Source: Bacteroidales bacterium GP1 (GTDB taxonomy: Bacteria > Bacteroidota > Bacteroidia > Bacteroidales > Muribaculaceae). Taken from it: 23,913 nt of DNA. Shown piece by piece: positions 7,501 through 16,045 of this stretch (positions within the stretch are counted from its first letter, which is position 1; each line of letters opens with the position of its first letter). The position numbers were made by a program, and so were the translations under genes. The notes below the pieces were generated by a model, which searched no databases, was not told where the DNA came from, and saw nothing but the letters and a program-made list of their open reading frames with translations. Location of the stretch: positions 119,829 through 143,741 of the forward strand of contig DAAI01000009.1 in NCBI GenBank assembly GCA_001701105.1. Direction: 5' to 3'.

Positions 7501-9252
7501 TTATTTTACCCCCATGTCGGCAAGCAGCTGCTCAACATGCTTTTCAGCCTTAGCCACGGTTGCCTCATAGTTCTCTTTGCCTCCCATGTCTTCACGGACC
7601 TCAACATAGAATTTGATTTTAGGCTCTGTGCCCGACGGGCGTACAGATACCTTGTCGCCGGCTTCTGTGAAGAATTGAAGCACATTGGATGTGGTCGGGA
7701 AATCCATCTTTGTAATTTCCCCTGTCTTCAGATTCTTGCAATTGAGGTCGCTGTAATCCTTAATGCATGTCACCGGACTTCCGGCAAGCTCTTTCGGAGG
7801 ATTGGCGCGGAAATTCTTCATCATCTCCACTATCTCTTCGGCACCGCTCTTTCCGGGGCGTACCACGCTTACTCCCTTTTCGTGTGAGAAGCCATATTTA
7901 TCATAAATGTCTACGAGCACTTCATAAAGATTCATTCCTTTGTCGGCGGCCCATGCTGCGCACTCCGCCAATAGGGAATTGGCCGATACGGAATCCTTGT
8001 CTCTTACGAAAGTCTCAGCAAGGAAGCCATAGCTTTCCTCTCCTCCTCCCAAGAATCGCCCTACTCCTTCCATATTCCGCATCACGTCGGCAATCCATTT
8101 GAAGCCGGTAAAGCAATCGAAGCATCTTACATTATTTGCATCAGCAATACGCTTTATGGCTTCTGTCGTTACGATGGTCTTCACGATATACTCCGATCCA
8201 TCCATCATCTTATTCTCTACATTCTTGGTGATGATGTAGTAATGAAGAATCATGTTGATCTGATTGCCGTTCACAAGCTGATACTCTCCCTTCTTGTCGC
8301 GGACCACGAGACCGATGCGGTCGGCATCCGGATCGGAGGCAAGAACGATGCTCGCGCCCGTCTTCTTAGCTACCTCTACAGCCATCGCCATCGCTTCCGG
8401 ATTCTCCGGATTAGGGGAAACGACCGTCGGGAAATCTCCGCTCTGAACATCCTGCTCCGGAACATGAAGGACATTGTCGAAGCCCCATAGTTTAAGCGAG
8501 TCGAATACGAGGCGCAGTCCCGTGCCATGAATGGGAGTGTAGACAATCTTCATGTCACTGTGGCGCTTGTCGGCATCCGGACTTAGACTCAGCTTCTTTA
8601 TATCGGCCAGATATGCATCGTCAATATCCTTGCCTACTATCTGAATCAACTCGGGATTCGGTGTGAACTTAATCTGATCTACCGACTTGATCTGATTCAC
8701 ATATTCTATTGTCTTGACATCATGCGGGGCTATCATCTGCGCGCCATCGCTCCAATATGCCTTGTACCCGTTATATTCTTTTGGATTATGGCTGGCAGTC
8801 ACCATTACTCCGCTCTGACATCCGAGCTTACGTATGGCATAGCTTACTTCGGGGGTGGGGCATGGTCCATCAAACAGATATACCTTGAAGCCGTTGGCCG
8901 AGAATATGTCAGCTGTCAGCTCAGCGAATTTCCGGCTATTGTTTCTGACGTCATGTCCTACTGCAACACTAATCTGCGGAAGCTCTTTAAAGCAATCTTT
9001 CAAGTAATTGGCCAAACCTTGGGTGGCTGCTCCCACTGTGTAGCGGTTCATGCGGTTGGTGCCTGCACCCATAATGCCGCGTAGGCCACCTGTGCCGAAT
9101 TCCAGATCACGGTAGAAGGCTTCTATCAGGGGCATCTTGTCTTCTGCTTCAAGAAGGGCCTTTACTTCTTTACGGGTCTCCTCATCATACTCCGGACCCA
9201 TCCAGCGTTCTGCACGCCGGGTCACTTCCATCAATAAATTGTCGTTGCTCAT
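7501..9252 (-). CDS. Phosphoglucomutase/phosphomannomutase (alpha-D-phosphohexomutase family)
   Basis: A complete 583-residue phosphohexomutase. The sugar-phosphate mutase signature is clear: GTGGLRGIMGAG (53-64), the phosphoserine loop VTASHNP with catalytic Ser154, the metal-binding loop DPDADR (307-312), the sugar-specificity loop GEESYGF (404-410), and the C-terminal phosphate-binding loop RPSGTEPKIKFY (538-549). It interconverts hexose 1- and 6-phosphates through a bisphosphate intermediate in the cytosol, feeding glycogen, nucleotide-sugar and cell-envelope synthesis. Its length matches the longer PGM2-like bacterial enzymes rather than the roughly 450-residue ManB/GlmM type. Glucose is the likely main substrate, but mannose activity cannot be excluded. 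It leads a probable two-gene operon with the flavin reductase. Confidence 0.93.
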   Translation of the reverse strand: MSNDNLLMEVTRRAERWMGPEYDEETRKEVKALLEAEDKMPLIEAFYRDLEFGTGGLRGIMGAGTNRMNRYTVGAATQGLANYLKDCFKELPQISVAVGHDVRNNSRKFAELTADIFSANGFKVYLFDGPCPTPEVSYAIRKLGCQSGVMVTASHNPKEYNGYKAYWSDGAQMIAPHDVKTIEYVNQIKSVDQIKFTPNPELIQIVGKDIDDAYLADIKKLSLSPDADKRHSDMKIVYTPIHGTGLRLVFDSLKLWGFDNVLHVPEQDVQSGDFPTVVSPNPENPEAMAMAVEVAKKTGASIVLASDPDADRIGLVVRDKKGEYQLVNGNQINMILHYYIITKNVENKMMDGSEYIVKTIVTTEAIKRIADANNVRCFDCFTGFKWIADVMRNMEGVGRFLGGGEESYGFLAETFVRDKDSVSANSLLAECAAWAADKGMNLYEVLVDIYDKYGFSHEKGVSVVRPGKSGAEEIVEMMKNFRANPPKELAGSPVTCIKDYSDLNCKNLKTGEITKMDFPTTSNVLQFFTEAGDKVSVRPSGTEPKIKFYVEVREDMGGKENYEATVAKAEKHVEQLLADMGVK

Positions 9253-9584
9253 AGCTTTGGGTTATCTTTTGTCACTCCCTGCATATCCGCTTGCTTCATT
9301 CGCTTGTCGGAATTTACGTGCTTATAATGCCGAGAATGCTCAGGGTTTTCTTATTATAACGCAAAACTTGATATAAATCCCTCGTCTACCCTACATTTTT
9401 TATAATATTTAGAGAATATTCCACTATTTAAATCAATTCAAAGCTGTCCGGTCACGGATTCAATCCATTTTTTCAATTCCAATAAAAATTGCAAGCGACC
9501 ATGATGATAATCCACGATTCAAAAATTTTTATTATCTTTGTCTTTTCAAGCGGGAAATAAGCTGAATATGCCGGTTTCTAATAT
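9253..9584. other. Divergent intergenic region between phosphohexomutase and PBP1A genes
   Basis: About 332 nt, AT-rich, without a credible gene. It holds a likely -7 box for the plus-strand PBP gene (9533-9540). A 7-bp inverted repeat TTATAAT/ATTATAA (9322-9328 with 9353-9359) lies 70-105 nt upstream of the phosphohexomutase start and could be a protein-binding site. I found no clean TAnnTTTG box for the minus-strand gene. Confidence 0.5.
9533..9540 (+). promoter_or_regulatory. Candidate -7 box for the PBP1A gene
   Basis: TATCTTTG fits the Bacteroidetes -7 consensus TAnnTTTG and lies 45 nt before the first possible start codon. There is no good TTG-type -33 box 19-21 nt upstream, so this is weaker than the other promoter calls in the window. 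Confidence 0.4.
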
Positions 9585-12071
9585 ATGCTTATGGAAAATA
9601 AAGAAAATCTATATAACTATCATAATGACAGCGATGGCCGAAGGCCCTCGAAAAAAGCTGCCAGATTGAAACGCAACCGACGGATCGTAAAATGGATGTG
9701 GATCATATTCCTGTCTATCGGATTTGCGGTGGTGTTTTTAATGCTTTTGATTTATAACGGCGTCATCGGCTATATGCCTCCGATTGAGGAATTGGAAGAT
9801 CCTCACGATAAACTCGCCTCACTTGTCTTTGCCTCCGACGGCACGGAAATGGGACGCTATTATTCCGGAGCCGGCAACCGTGTTTACACAGATTACAACG
9901 GTATCTCGCCATATGTGATCAATGCTCTTGTCGCCACTGAAGATGCTCGTTTCCGCGAGCATTCCGGTATAGATTTCAAGGCTCTCGGACGTACGATGGT
10001 GAAAACCCTTATGATGGGCGATAAATCTTCGGGAGGAGCATCCACCATTACCCAGCAACTTGCCAAACAGCTGTATTCCCAACCTTCCAATAATATCTTC
10101 AAGCGAGCTCTCCAGAAGCCTATTGAATGGATGATAGCGATAAAACTTGAAAGATTCTATACCAAGGACGAGATTGTCAATATGTATCTCAACCGGTTTG
10201 ACTTCCTTAACAACGCTGTCGGGATAAAGACGGCCGCCAATGTATATTTCGGCAAAGAGCCGCGCGACCTTAATATTCAAGAGGCCGCTATGCTTGTCGG
10301 GATGCTCAAGAATCCGAGTTATTATAATCCTTTACGACACGAGGAGCGGACAATCAACCGACGCAACACCGTTTTCGAGCAGATGGTCAAGGCTGATTAC
10401 CTCACTCAGGCAGAGGCCGATTCCCTCTCAAAACTCCCCCTCGGTCTGGATTATCATAAAGTGGATCATAAAGAAGGCATAGCGCCTTATCTGCGCGAGG
10501 AGATACGTCGCCTTATGACTGCAAAAAAACCTGAACGTCCTAAAGCCTCTGATTATTCCAGCAAAATGGCATATACCCTTGCGCTTGGGGTATACAATAC
10601 TGATTCTACGCGCTGGGAAGAAAACCCGCTGTACGGATGGATTATCAAGAATCCGAAGCCCGACGGATCCTACTACAATTTATATACCGACGGACTACGC
10701 ATATTTACCCCCATTGATGTAAGGATGCAGGGATATGCGGAGGAGGCTGTCAACGAACATCTCGGCGGATACCTTCAGCCAGCTTTCGAGAATGAAAAGC
10801 GTGGCTCACGCACCGGCCCTTACACCTCGAATCCCGGCGAATTGAGCTATGAGGGCGTTAAAAAACTTATCGACAATGCAATCCGTCAGACCGAACGCTA
10901 CCGACTGATGAAACAAGCCGGCCATTCGCAGGAGGAAATCGACAAGGCATTCCATACTCCGTATACTATGGATATATTCGCTTATGTACGCGAGACAAAG
11001 ACTGAGAACGGAAAATCCACTACACGGATTGTCCCCGGTACCAAGACCGTGACCATGACTCCCTACGACTCGCTTATGTATATGAAGACAATCCTGAGAA
11101 CAGGACTTATGAGCATGGATGCCATCACCGGATATGTAAAGGCATATGTTGGTGGCCCCGACTTCTCCCATTTCCAATACGACATGGTGAGCCGCGGTAA
11201 ACGCCAGATCGGTTCTACGGCCAAGCCCTTCCTCTATACGCTTGCCATGGAGCAGGATTATACTCCATGCTCGATGTTCTCCAATACTCAGCCCGTCTTC
11301 GGCAACTGGGCTCCACGAAATTCGAGTCGTGCACGCGTTGGAGAGATGGTCGACCTACGATGGGCGCTTACTAATTCAAACAACTGGATATCCGCCCGGC
11401 TTGTCAACGAGCTGACTCCCGGTGCACTCGCTAATAAAATGCGTCTTTTCGGCATAACGGGGCATATTGACCCCGTACTGCCGCTCTGCCTTGGCACAGT
11501 AGATGTGCCGGTTGGCCCGATGGTCGGTGCATTCTCTGCTTTCAGCAACAAGGGTATACGTGTAGATCCCGTTTTCGTCACCAGAATCGAGGATAATCAA
11601 GGAAACCTGATATATACGGCCATGCCTCACCGCACGGAGGTAATGAACGAAGATGCCTATTATAAGATTGTATCCATCCTGCTTAATGTAGTCGATAGCG
11701 GTACGGGTGCGAGCCTTCGCAGCCGTTACGGTATACGCGCCCAAATGGGAGGCAAGACCGGTACGACCAACTCCAACTCCGATTCTTGGTTCATGGCTTT
11801 CACTCCCGAACTCGTCACCGGTGTCTGGGTAGGTGGTGAAGAGCGTTATATCCACTTCAACTCGATGGCTTTCGGTCAGGGTGCCCGCGCCGCATTACCT
11901 ATCTATGGCCTTTTCATGCAGAAGGTTTACGCTGATCCCAAACTCTCCTATTCGCAAGACACCAAATTTGAATTCCCCGATAACTTCCAGCCTTGCGCCG
12001 ACGGGGAATATGGCGATTATTACGACCATGTGCAGGAAACTGCTGAAACTGCTGAAGGCGTTTTCGACTAA
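9585..12071 (+). CDS. mrcA: Class A penicillin-binding protein 1A (bifunctional transglycosylase/transpeptidase)
   Basis: An 828-residue inner-membrane protein that polymerises and cross-links peptidoglycan. A basic cytoplasmic tail (18-35) precedes one TM helix (about 37-60). The GT51 domain follows, with VATEDARFREHSGID (117-130, catalytic Glu119), GGASTITQQLAKQLY (150-164) and EIVNMYLNRFDF (196-207). The transpeptidase domain has the nucleophile motif STAK (Ser544-Lys547), SNN (598-600) and KTGTT (724-728). All catalytic motifs are intact, and length fits Bacteroidota PBP1A. An ATG two codons downstream (9591) is an equally possible start. The acidic C-terminus after about residue 800 is probably disordered. 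The gene ends 45 nt before a hairpin terminator that overlaps the rpmE2 promoter. The symbol mrcA is by analogy with E. coli. Confidence 0.94.
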   Translation: MLMENKENLYNYHNDSDGRRPSKKAARLKRNRRIVKWMWIIFLSIGFAVVFLMLLIYNGVIGYMPPIEELEDPHDKLASLVFASDGTEMGRYYSGAGNRVYTDYNGISPYVINALVATEDARFREHSGIDFKALGRTMVKTLMMGDKSSGGASTITQQLAKQLYSQPSNNIFKRALQKPIEWMIAIKLERFYTKDEIVNMYLNRFDFLNNAVGIKTAANVYFGKEPRDLNIQEAAMLVGMLKNPSYYNPLRHEERTINRRNTVFEQMVKADYLTQAEADSLSKLPLGLDYHKVDHKEGIAPYLREEIRRLMTAKKPERPKASDYSSKMAYTLALGVYNTDSTRWEENPLYGWIIKNPKPDGSYYNLYTDGLRIFTPIDVRMQGYAEEAVNEHLGGYLQPAFENEKRGSRTGPYTSNPGELSYEGVKKLIDNAIRQTERYRLMKQAGHSQEEIDKAFHTPYTMDIFAYVRETKTENGKSTTRIVPGTKTVTMTPYDSLMYMKTILRTGLMSMDAITGYVKAYVGGPDFSHFQYDMVSRGKRQIGSTAKPFLYTLAMEQDYTPCSMFSNTQPVFGNWAPRNSSRARVGEMVDLRWALTNSNNWISARLVNELTPGALANKMRLFGITGHIDPVLPLCLGTVDVPVGPMVGAFSAFSNKGIRVDPVFVTRIEDNQGNLIYTAMPHRTEVMNEDAYYKIVSILLNVVDSGTGASLRSRYGIRAQMGGKTGTTNSNSDSWFMAFTPELVTGVWVGGEERYIHFNSMAFGQGARAALPIYGLFMQKVYADPKLSYSQDTKFEFPDNFQPCADGEYGDYYDHVQETAETAEGVFD

Positions 12072-12116
12072 AGCATTCTTTTAACCGCTTGATAATTATT
12101 TACCTACATTATTACG

Positions 12117-12149
12117 AAAATTCTCCGTTTGCATAATTCGGAGAATTTT
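12117..12149 (+). terminator. Intrinsic terminator of the PBP1A gene, overlapping the rpmE2 promoter
   Basis: An 11-bp perfect stem, AAAATTCTCCG (12117-12127) with CGGAGAATTTT (12139-12149), closed by an 11-nt loop and running into a T-run. It follows the PBP1A stop by 45 nt. The loop contains the TTTG that serves as the -33 box of the next promoter. Confidence 0.75.
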
Positions 12150-12159
12150 TGTAATTTTG
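12128..12159 (+). promoter_or_regulatory. Candidate sigma-ABfr promoter for rpmE2
   Basis: TTTG (12128-12131), a 20-nt spacer and TAATTTTG (12152-12159) match the Bacteroidetes consensus completely. The predicted start is near 12166, giving a leader of about 60 nt before the ATG at 12228. The -33 box lies in the loop, and most of the spacer in the right arm, of the upstream terminator hairpin. Confidence 0.65.
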
Positions 12160-12227
12160 TAGGCCAAAATTTAGTGGGATCGCGACCTGCTAAGACATAA
12201 TTTGATATCATAATTACTGCAGTAGAA

Positions 12228-12482
12228 ATGAAACAGAACATCCATCCTAAGGAGTACCGCGAGGTTTGCTTCAAAGATATGTCGAACGAGGAGACCTTCA
12301 TCACCCGTTCCACAGTCGCTTCGCGTGAAACAATAGAGATCGACGGCAAGACCTATCCTTTGGTAAAACTTGAAATCACCAGCTCCTCTCACCCGTTCTT
12401 CACCGGTAAGCAGAAGCTCGTCGATACCGCCGGCCGCGTCGACAAATTCCGCAGCCGTTACGGAAATCGCAACAAGAAATAA
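12228..12482 (+). CDS. rpmE2: 50S ribosomal protein L31, type B (zinc-independent)
   Basis: An 84-residue protein with the type B L31 pattern: an IHPKEYREVCFKD start, FITRSTVASRETIEIDG, YPLVKLEITSSSHPFFTGK, and the highly conserved LVDTAGRVDKFRSRYG near the C-terminus. It lacks the CxxC zinc-binding pairs of type A L31; its only cysteine is Cys14. L31 sits at the 50S-30S interface near the central protuberance. In bacteria that have both types, type B replaces type A under zinc limitation; whether a type A copy exists elsewhere here cannot be told. It is a single-gene unit with its own promoter and a strong terminator. Confidence 0.96.
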   Translation: MKQNIHPKEYREVCFKDMSNEETFITRSTVASRETIEIDGKTYPLVKLEITSSSHPFFTGKQKLVDTAGRVDKFRSRYGNRNKK

Positions 12483-12562
12483 CAAGCAAGGATATTCGCC
12501 CGGAGATTATCCCATCCGGTAATTTTCCGACAGAGAAAATCTCTTTGGGCATAGGTCAAACT

Positions 12563-12590
12563 AAAAAAGACGCCTTCCGGCGTCTTTTTT
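12563..12590. terminator. Intrinsic terminator of rpmE2, probably bidirectional
   Basis: A 12-bp perfect stem (12563-12574 with 12579-12590) around a TTCC loop, with GACGCC/GGCGTC core and A/T tracts on both flanks. It lies 80 nt after the rpmE2 stop and 62 nt past the stop of the convergent minus-strand transporter gene, so it could end both transcripts. Confidence 0.88.
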
Positions 12591-12602
12591 TAATTCTTAT
12601 AA

Positions 12603-12638
12603 GATTTATATGATTTATAAAATTTATAAGATTTATAA
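12603..12638. repeat. Four-copy 9-bp tandem repeat between convergent genes
   Basis: Four consecutive 9-mers read GATTTATAT, GATTTATAA, AATTTATAA and GATTTATAA. The last copy plus its flanks forms a perfect 16-bp palindrome AAGATTTATAAATCTT (12628-12643). It sits between the rpmE2 terminator and the stop of the YidE-like gene (12652), so it lies in the 3' trailer of the latter's transcript. Confidence 0.8.
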
Positions 12639-12651
12639 ATCTTTTTGTCGG

Positions 12652-14343
12652 CTATAGGAAGAAAAGGATGATGAGCTGCGCCGCTATCACGCGCACAAAC
12701 ATCGTGAGCGGATATACCGTGGAATAGGCCACAGCCGGAGCATCATTGTTAGCCACCTTATTGCCATAGGCAAGGGCTGGAGGATCCGTGTACGTTCCGC
12801 TTAACATACCGCAGATGGTGAAATAGTTCATCTTATACTTAGCTCTTGCGATGATGCCAATCACGAGCAGGGGAATCAGCGTGATTATGAAGCCGTAGCC
12901 AACCCAAGTGGCTCCTTCCGGAGTAAAGACCGTGGCCGCGAAATCCTTACCTGCCGAAATGCCTACCGAGGCCAGGAATAGGCAGATGCCTATCTCACGC
13001 AGCAAAAGATTGGCCGAAGAATTGGTGTAGGTGACAAGATGAATTTTATTTCCATATGCGCTGAGCAGGATAGCCACCACGAGCGGTCCGCCGGCCAATC
13101 CGAGCTTCATCGGTACCGACATCCCCGGGAATTGCAGCGGAATGCTGCCTACTATGATTCCGAGGAAAATACCGATGAACATAGTGATGAGATTAGGCTC
13201 GTTAAGACGCTTCATTGAGTTTCCGAGTTTATGCGCAAGATTATTTATGTCGTCGATTTTTCCTACCACTGTGAGGCGGTCGCCCATCTGGAGACGGAGT
13301 CCGGCACGCGCCATAAGATCCACACCCGATCGGTTTACTCGCGTCACATTCAGCTGATAGGCATCATGAAGCCGCAGGGAACCTAACTTTACTCCATTAT
13401 ATTCGGTTTTAGTCACCAGGATTCGCCGCGATACTACCGGCCCCCGATCCATTTCCCATTTTTTCTCGACAATAGGCCCGAGGAATCGTGTAAATATTTC
13501 TTCATCGTGCTTGGAACAGACTATAAGGCAGAGATCTCCAAGACCCACTTCCGTCTTTGATGTCGGGATAATCACTTTTCCATCGGGCTTCTCGATACGC
13601 GACACCACATATGGCACTGAGACAAGCGTATGGAGCTTCATCATTGACAATCCTTCGATCAATTCATTGGTAACCCGGAATGTAGCGCGATGAGGGGCAA
13701 GCTCCGACATCTTTTGCTCCGATTCTATCTCATCTATTTCCTTCTCGGTATTGATACGGAATATTTTCTTTATCAATATCATGGAAATGATGATTCCGAC
13801 GACTCCAAGAGGATAGGCAGCCGCATAACCCATCGACATATCCTGACTCACGTCATATCCATCGGCATTTACCTGAAGGAATGTTTGCTGCGCTGCTCCG
13901 AGGCCCGGAGTATTGGTCACTGCGCCACTCATTATTCCCACCATCTCGCCTATGGATGTACCGCCATCTGCACCGCCCTGGAGGAAATAGAGGGCCAATG
14001 TTATCACAACATTGAGGGATATACCGAGCATGGCGAGCATATTCATCTTAATGCCTCCCTCCTTGAACGAGGAGAAGAAGCCGGGGCCCACCTGCATGCC
14101 TATCGAGAAAATAAACAGGATCAAACCAAATTCCCGAAGAAAATGAAGCACACTGACATCGGCTGTATATCCGAAATGCCCCATCAGGATTCCAACGAAG
14201 AGTACGAATGTAACACCCAGTGAAACGCCGAATATTTTCAGCTTTCCGAGCCAGATACCACAATATATCACAAATGAATAGAGTAATATCGTGGCAGCGA
14301 GCGATGTATTATAAGGCCTCAGCAACTCAAGCAGCCATTCCAT
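12652..14343 (-). CDS. YidE/YbjL-family (AspT-like) membrane transporter with two RCK_C/TrkA-C domains
   Basis: A 563-residue protein with the duplicated architecture of the AspT/YidE/YbjL group: N-terminal membrane half, two cytoplasmic TrkA-C-like domains (about 205-385), then a second membrane half. The halves carry matching motifs: REFGLILFIFSIGMQVGPGFF (70-90 region) with REIGICLFLASVGISAGKDF, and GAVTNTPGLGAAQQ (140-153) with LSGTYTDPPALAYGN. AspT is an aspartate:alanine antiporter, but most YidE/YbjL members have no proven substrate, so only an anion or amino-acid transport role can be suggested; the TrkA-C domains may sense a ligand or ion. It is the last gene of a probable def-ettA-yidE operon, starting 15 nt after the ettA stop. 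Confidence 0.88.
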   Translation of the reverse strand: MEWLLELLRPYNTSLAATILLYSFVIYCGIWLGKLKIFGVSLGVTFVLFVGILMGHFGYTADVSVLHFLREFGLILFIFSIGMQVGPGFFSSFKEGGIKMNMLAMLGISLNVVITLALYFLQGGADGGTSIGEMVGIMSGAVTNTPGLGAAQQTFLQVNADGYDVSQDMSMGYAAAYPLGVVGIIISMILIKKIFRINTEKEIDEIESEQKMSELAPHRATFRVTNELIEGLSMMKLHTLVSVPYVVSRIEKPDGKVIIPTSKTEVGLGDLCLIVCSKHDEEIFTRFLGPIVEKKWEMDRGPVVSRRILVTKTEYNGVKLGSLRLHDAYQLNVTRVNRSGVDLMARAGLRLQMGDRLTVVGKIDDINNLAHKLGNSMKRLNEPNLITMFIGIFLGIIVGSIPLQFPGMSVPMKLGLAGGPLVVAILLSAYGNKIHLVTYTNSSANLLLREIGICLFLASVGISAGKDFAATVFTPEGATWVGYGFIITLIPLLVIGIIARAKYKMNYFTICGMLSGTYTDPPALAYGNKVANNDAPAVAYSTVYPLTMFVRVIAAQLIILFFL

Positions 14344-14358
14344 ATCACATGATTTTCC

Positions 14359-16044
14359 TTACATCAGCTTCTTATAGCGGATACGATGCGGTGCTTCCAC
14401 ACCACCATCGCGCCGCTTTTTAAACTCCTCATAGTCGGAATAGTTGCCTTCGAAGAATGTAACCTTGCTGTCGCCCTCAAAAGCGAGGATATGAGTGGCA
14501 ATCCGGTCGAGGAACCACCGGTCGTGGCTCACCACCACCGCGCACCCGGCGAAGTTTTCAAGGCCTTCTTCAAGAGCACGGAGTGTATTGACATCAATAT
14601 CATTTGTAGGCTCATCAAGTAGCAGAACATTCCCCTCGCTCTTCAATGCCATGGCAAGATGTAGTCTGTTGCGCTCTCCTCCCGACAATACTCCTATCTT
14701 CTTCTCCTGATCGGCGCCGGTGAAATTAAATCGAGAGAGATAAGCGCGAGCATTTACATCGCGACCTCCCATCCTGAAACTCTCCACGCCTTGCGAGATA
14801 ACTTCATAAACCGTCTTTTCCGGACCTAAATCTTTGTGCGTCTGATCCACATAGGCTATCTTAACCGTATCGCCCACCTCAAAAGATCCGCTATCTGGCT
14901 TCTCCAACCCCATTATAAGGCGGAACAATGTGGTCTTGCCTGCTCCGTTGGGTCCGATTACTCCTACTATACCATTGCTTGGTAACGAGAAATCCAGATC
15001 TGTAAAAAGAGCTTTGTCGTCGTATCCTTTGGCCAGGTGCGAAGCCTCTATCACCTTGTTGCCAAGGCGTGGCCCGTTGGGAATGTAGATTTCCAGACGC
15101 TCCTCGCGCTCTTTCTGATCTTCGTTAAGAAGGCGGTCGTAGCTCGAAAGGCGTGCTTTACCCTTGGCCTGTCGCGCCTTTGGAGCCATCCTAATCCATT
15201 CCAACTCCCTCTCAAGAGTCTTACGCCGTTTAGACGCCTGTTTCTCTTCCTGTGCCATCCGCTTGGTCTTCTGATCGAGCCATGAGGAATAATTACCCTT
15301 CCACGGAATCCCTTCTCCACGGTCGAGCTCCAGAATCCAGCCGGCCACGTGATCCAGGAAATAACGGTCGTGGGTTACGGCAATGAGGGTGCCCGGATAT
15401 TGCTGCAGGTGTTGCTCAAGCCATTCAATGGATTCAGCATCAAGATGGTTGGTTGGCTCATCGAGAAGCAATATATCGGGTTGCTGCAAAAGCAGCCGGC
15501 ATAAAGCCACACGACGCCGTTCACCTCCCGAAAGCACTGAAATCTTCTTATCATCCGGCGGGCATCGGAGTGCATCCATTGCGCGGTCGAGCTTATTATC
15601 GATGTTCCATGCATCGGTGGCATCCAGCTTATCCTGAATCTCCGCTTGCCGCTCTATGAGCTTATTCATCTTATCGGCATCCTCCAGCACTTCCGGATCG
15701 CAGAAAGCATTGTTCACTTCCTCGTATTCCTTCAAAAGATCCATGATGGGTTTTACACCTTCTTCCACGACCTCGCGTACCGTCTTATCGGGATCTAGCT
15801 GCGGATCCTGCTCCAGATAGCCCACGCTATAGCCCGGGGAAAATACCACATTCCCCTGATAGCTCTTGTCGATGCCGGCAATAATTTTCAACAACGTCGA
15901 TTTTCCGGAGCCATTCAGACCGATTATGCCGATCTTAGCTCCATAGAAAAAGGAGAGATAGATATTTTTCAATATCTGCTTCTGCGGGGGCACCGTCTTG
16001 CTTACGCCCACCATCGAGAATATCACTTTCTTGTCGTCGGCCAT
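14359..16044 (-). CDS. ettA: Energy-dependent translational throttle protein EttA (ABC-F ATPase)
   Basis: A 561-residue soluble ABC-F protein with two ATPase cassettes and no membrane segment. The first has Walker A GLNGSGKST (42-50), signature LSGGE (171-175) and Walker B ILLLDEP (191-197). The second has Walker A GPNGAGKT (363-370), a second LSGGERNRLHLAMALKSEG signature and LLLDEPTNDID. An acidic arm (about 95-140) and a basic linker KRMAQEEKQASKRRKTLERE (260-279) match the EttA arm and P-site tRNA-interaction motif. EttA binds the ribosomal E site and gates entry into elongation according to the ATP/ADP ratio. The length and the VSKTVPPQKQILKNI start are diagnostic of EttA rather than of resistance ABC-F proteins. 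It begins 1 nt after the def stop. Confidence 0.93.
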   Translation of the reverse strand: MADDKKVIFSMVGVSKTVPPQKQILKNIYLSFFYGAKIGIIGLNGSGKSTLLKIIAGIDKSYQGNVVFSPGYSVGYLEQDPQLDPDKTVREVVEEGVKPIMDLLKEYEEVNNAFCDPEVLEDADKMNKLIERQAEIQDKLDATDAWNIDNKLDRAMDALRCPPDDKKISVLSGGERRRVALCRLLLQQPDILLLDEPTNHLDAESIEWLEQHLQQYPGTLIAVTHDRYFLDHVAGWILELDRGEGIPWKGNYSSWLDQKTKRMAQEEKQASKRRKTLERELEWIRMAPKARQAKGKARLSSYDRLLNEDQKEREERLEIYIPNGPRLGNKVIEASHLAKGYDDKALFTDLDFSLPSNGIVGVIGPNGAGKTTLFRLIMGLEKPDSGSFEVGDTVKIAYVDQTHKDLGPEKTVYEVISQGVESFRMGGRDVNARAYLSRFNFTGADQEKKIGVLSGGERNRLHLAMALKSEGNVLLLDEPTNDIDVNTLRALEEGLENFAGCAVVVSHDRWFLDRIATHILAFEGDSKVTFFEGNYSDYEEFKKRRDGGVEAPHRIRYKKLM

Positions 16045-16045
16045 C

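Noticed and set aside
13690..14223. Long plus-strand frame opposite the YidE-like gene
   Set aside because: It is a shadow of a well-supported minus-strand gene, and its translation is rich in His, Tyr and Cys with no domain pattern.
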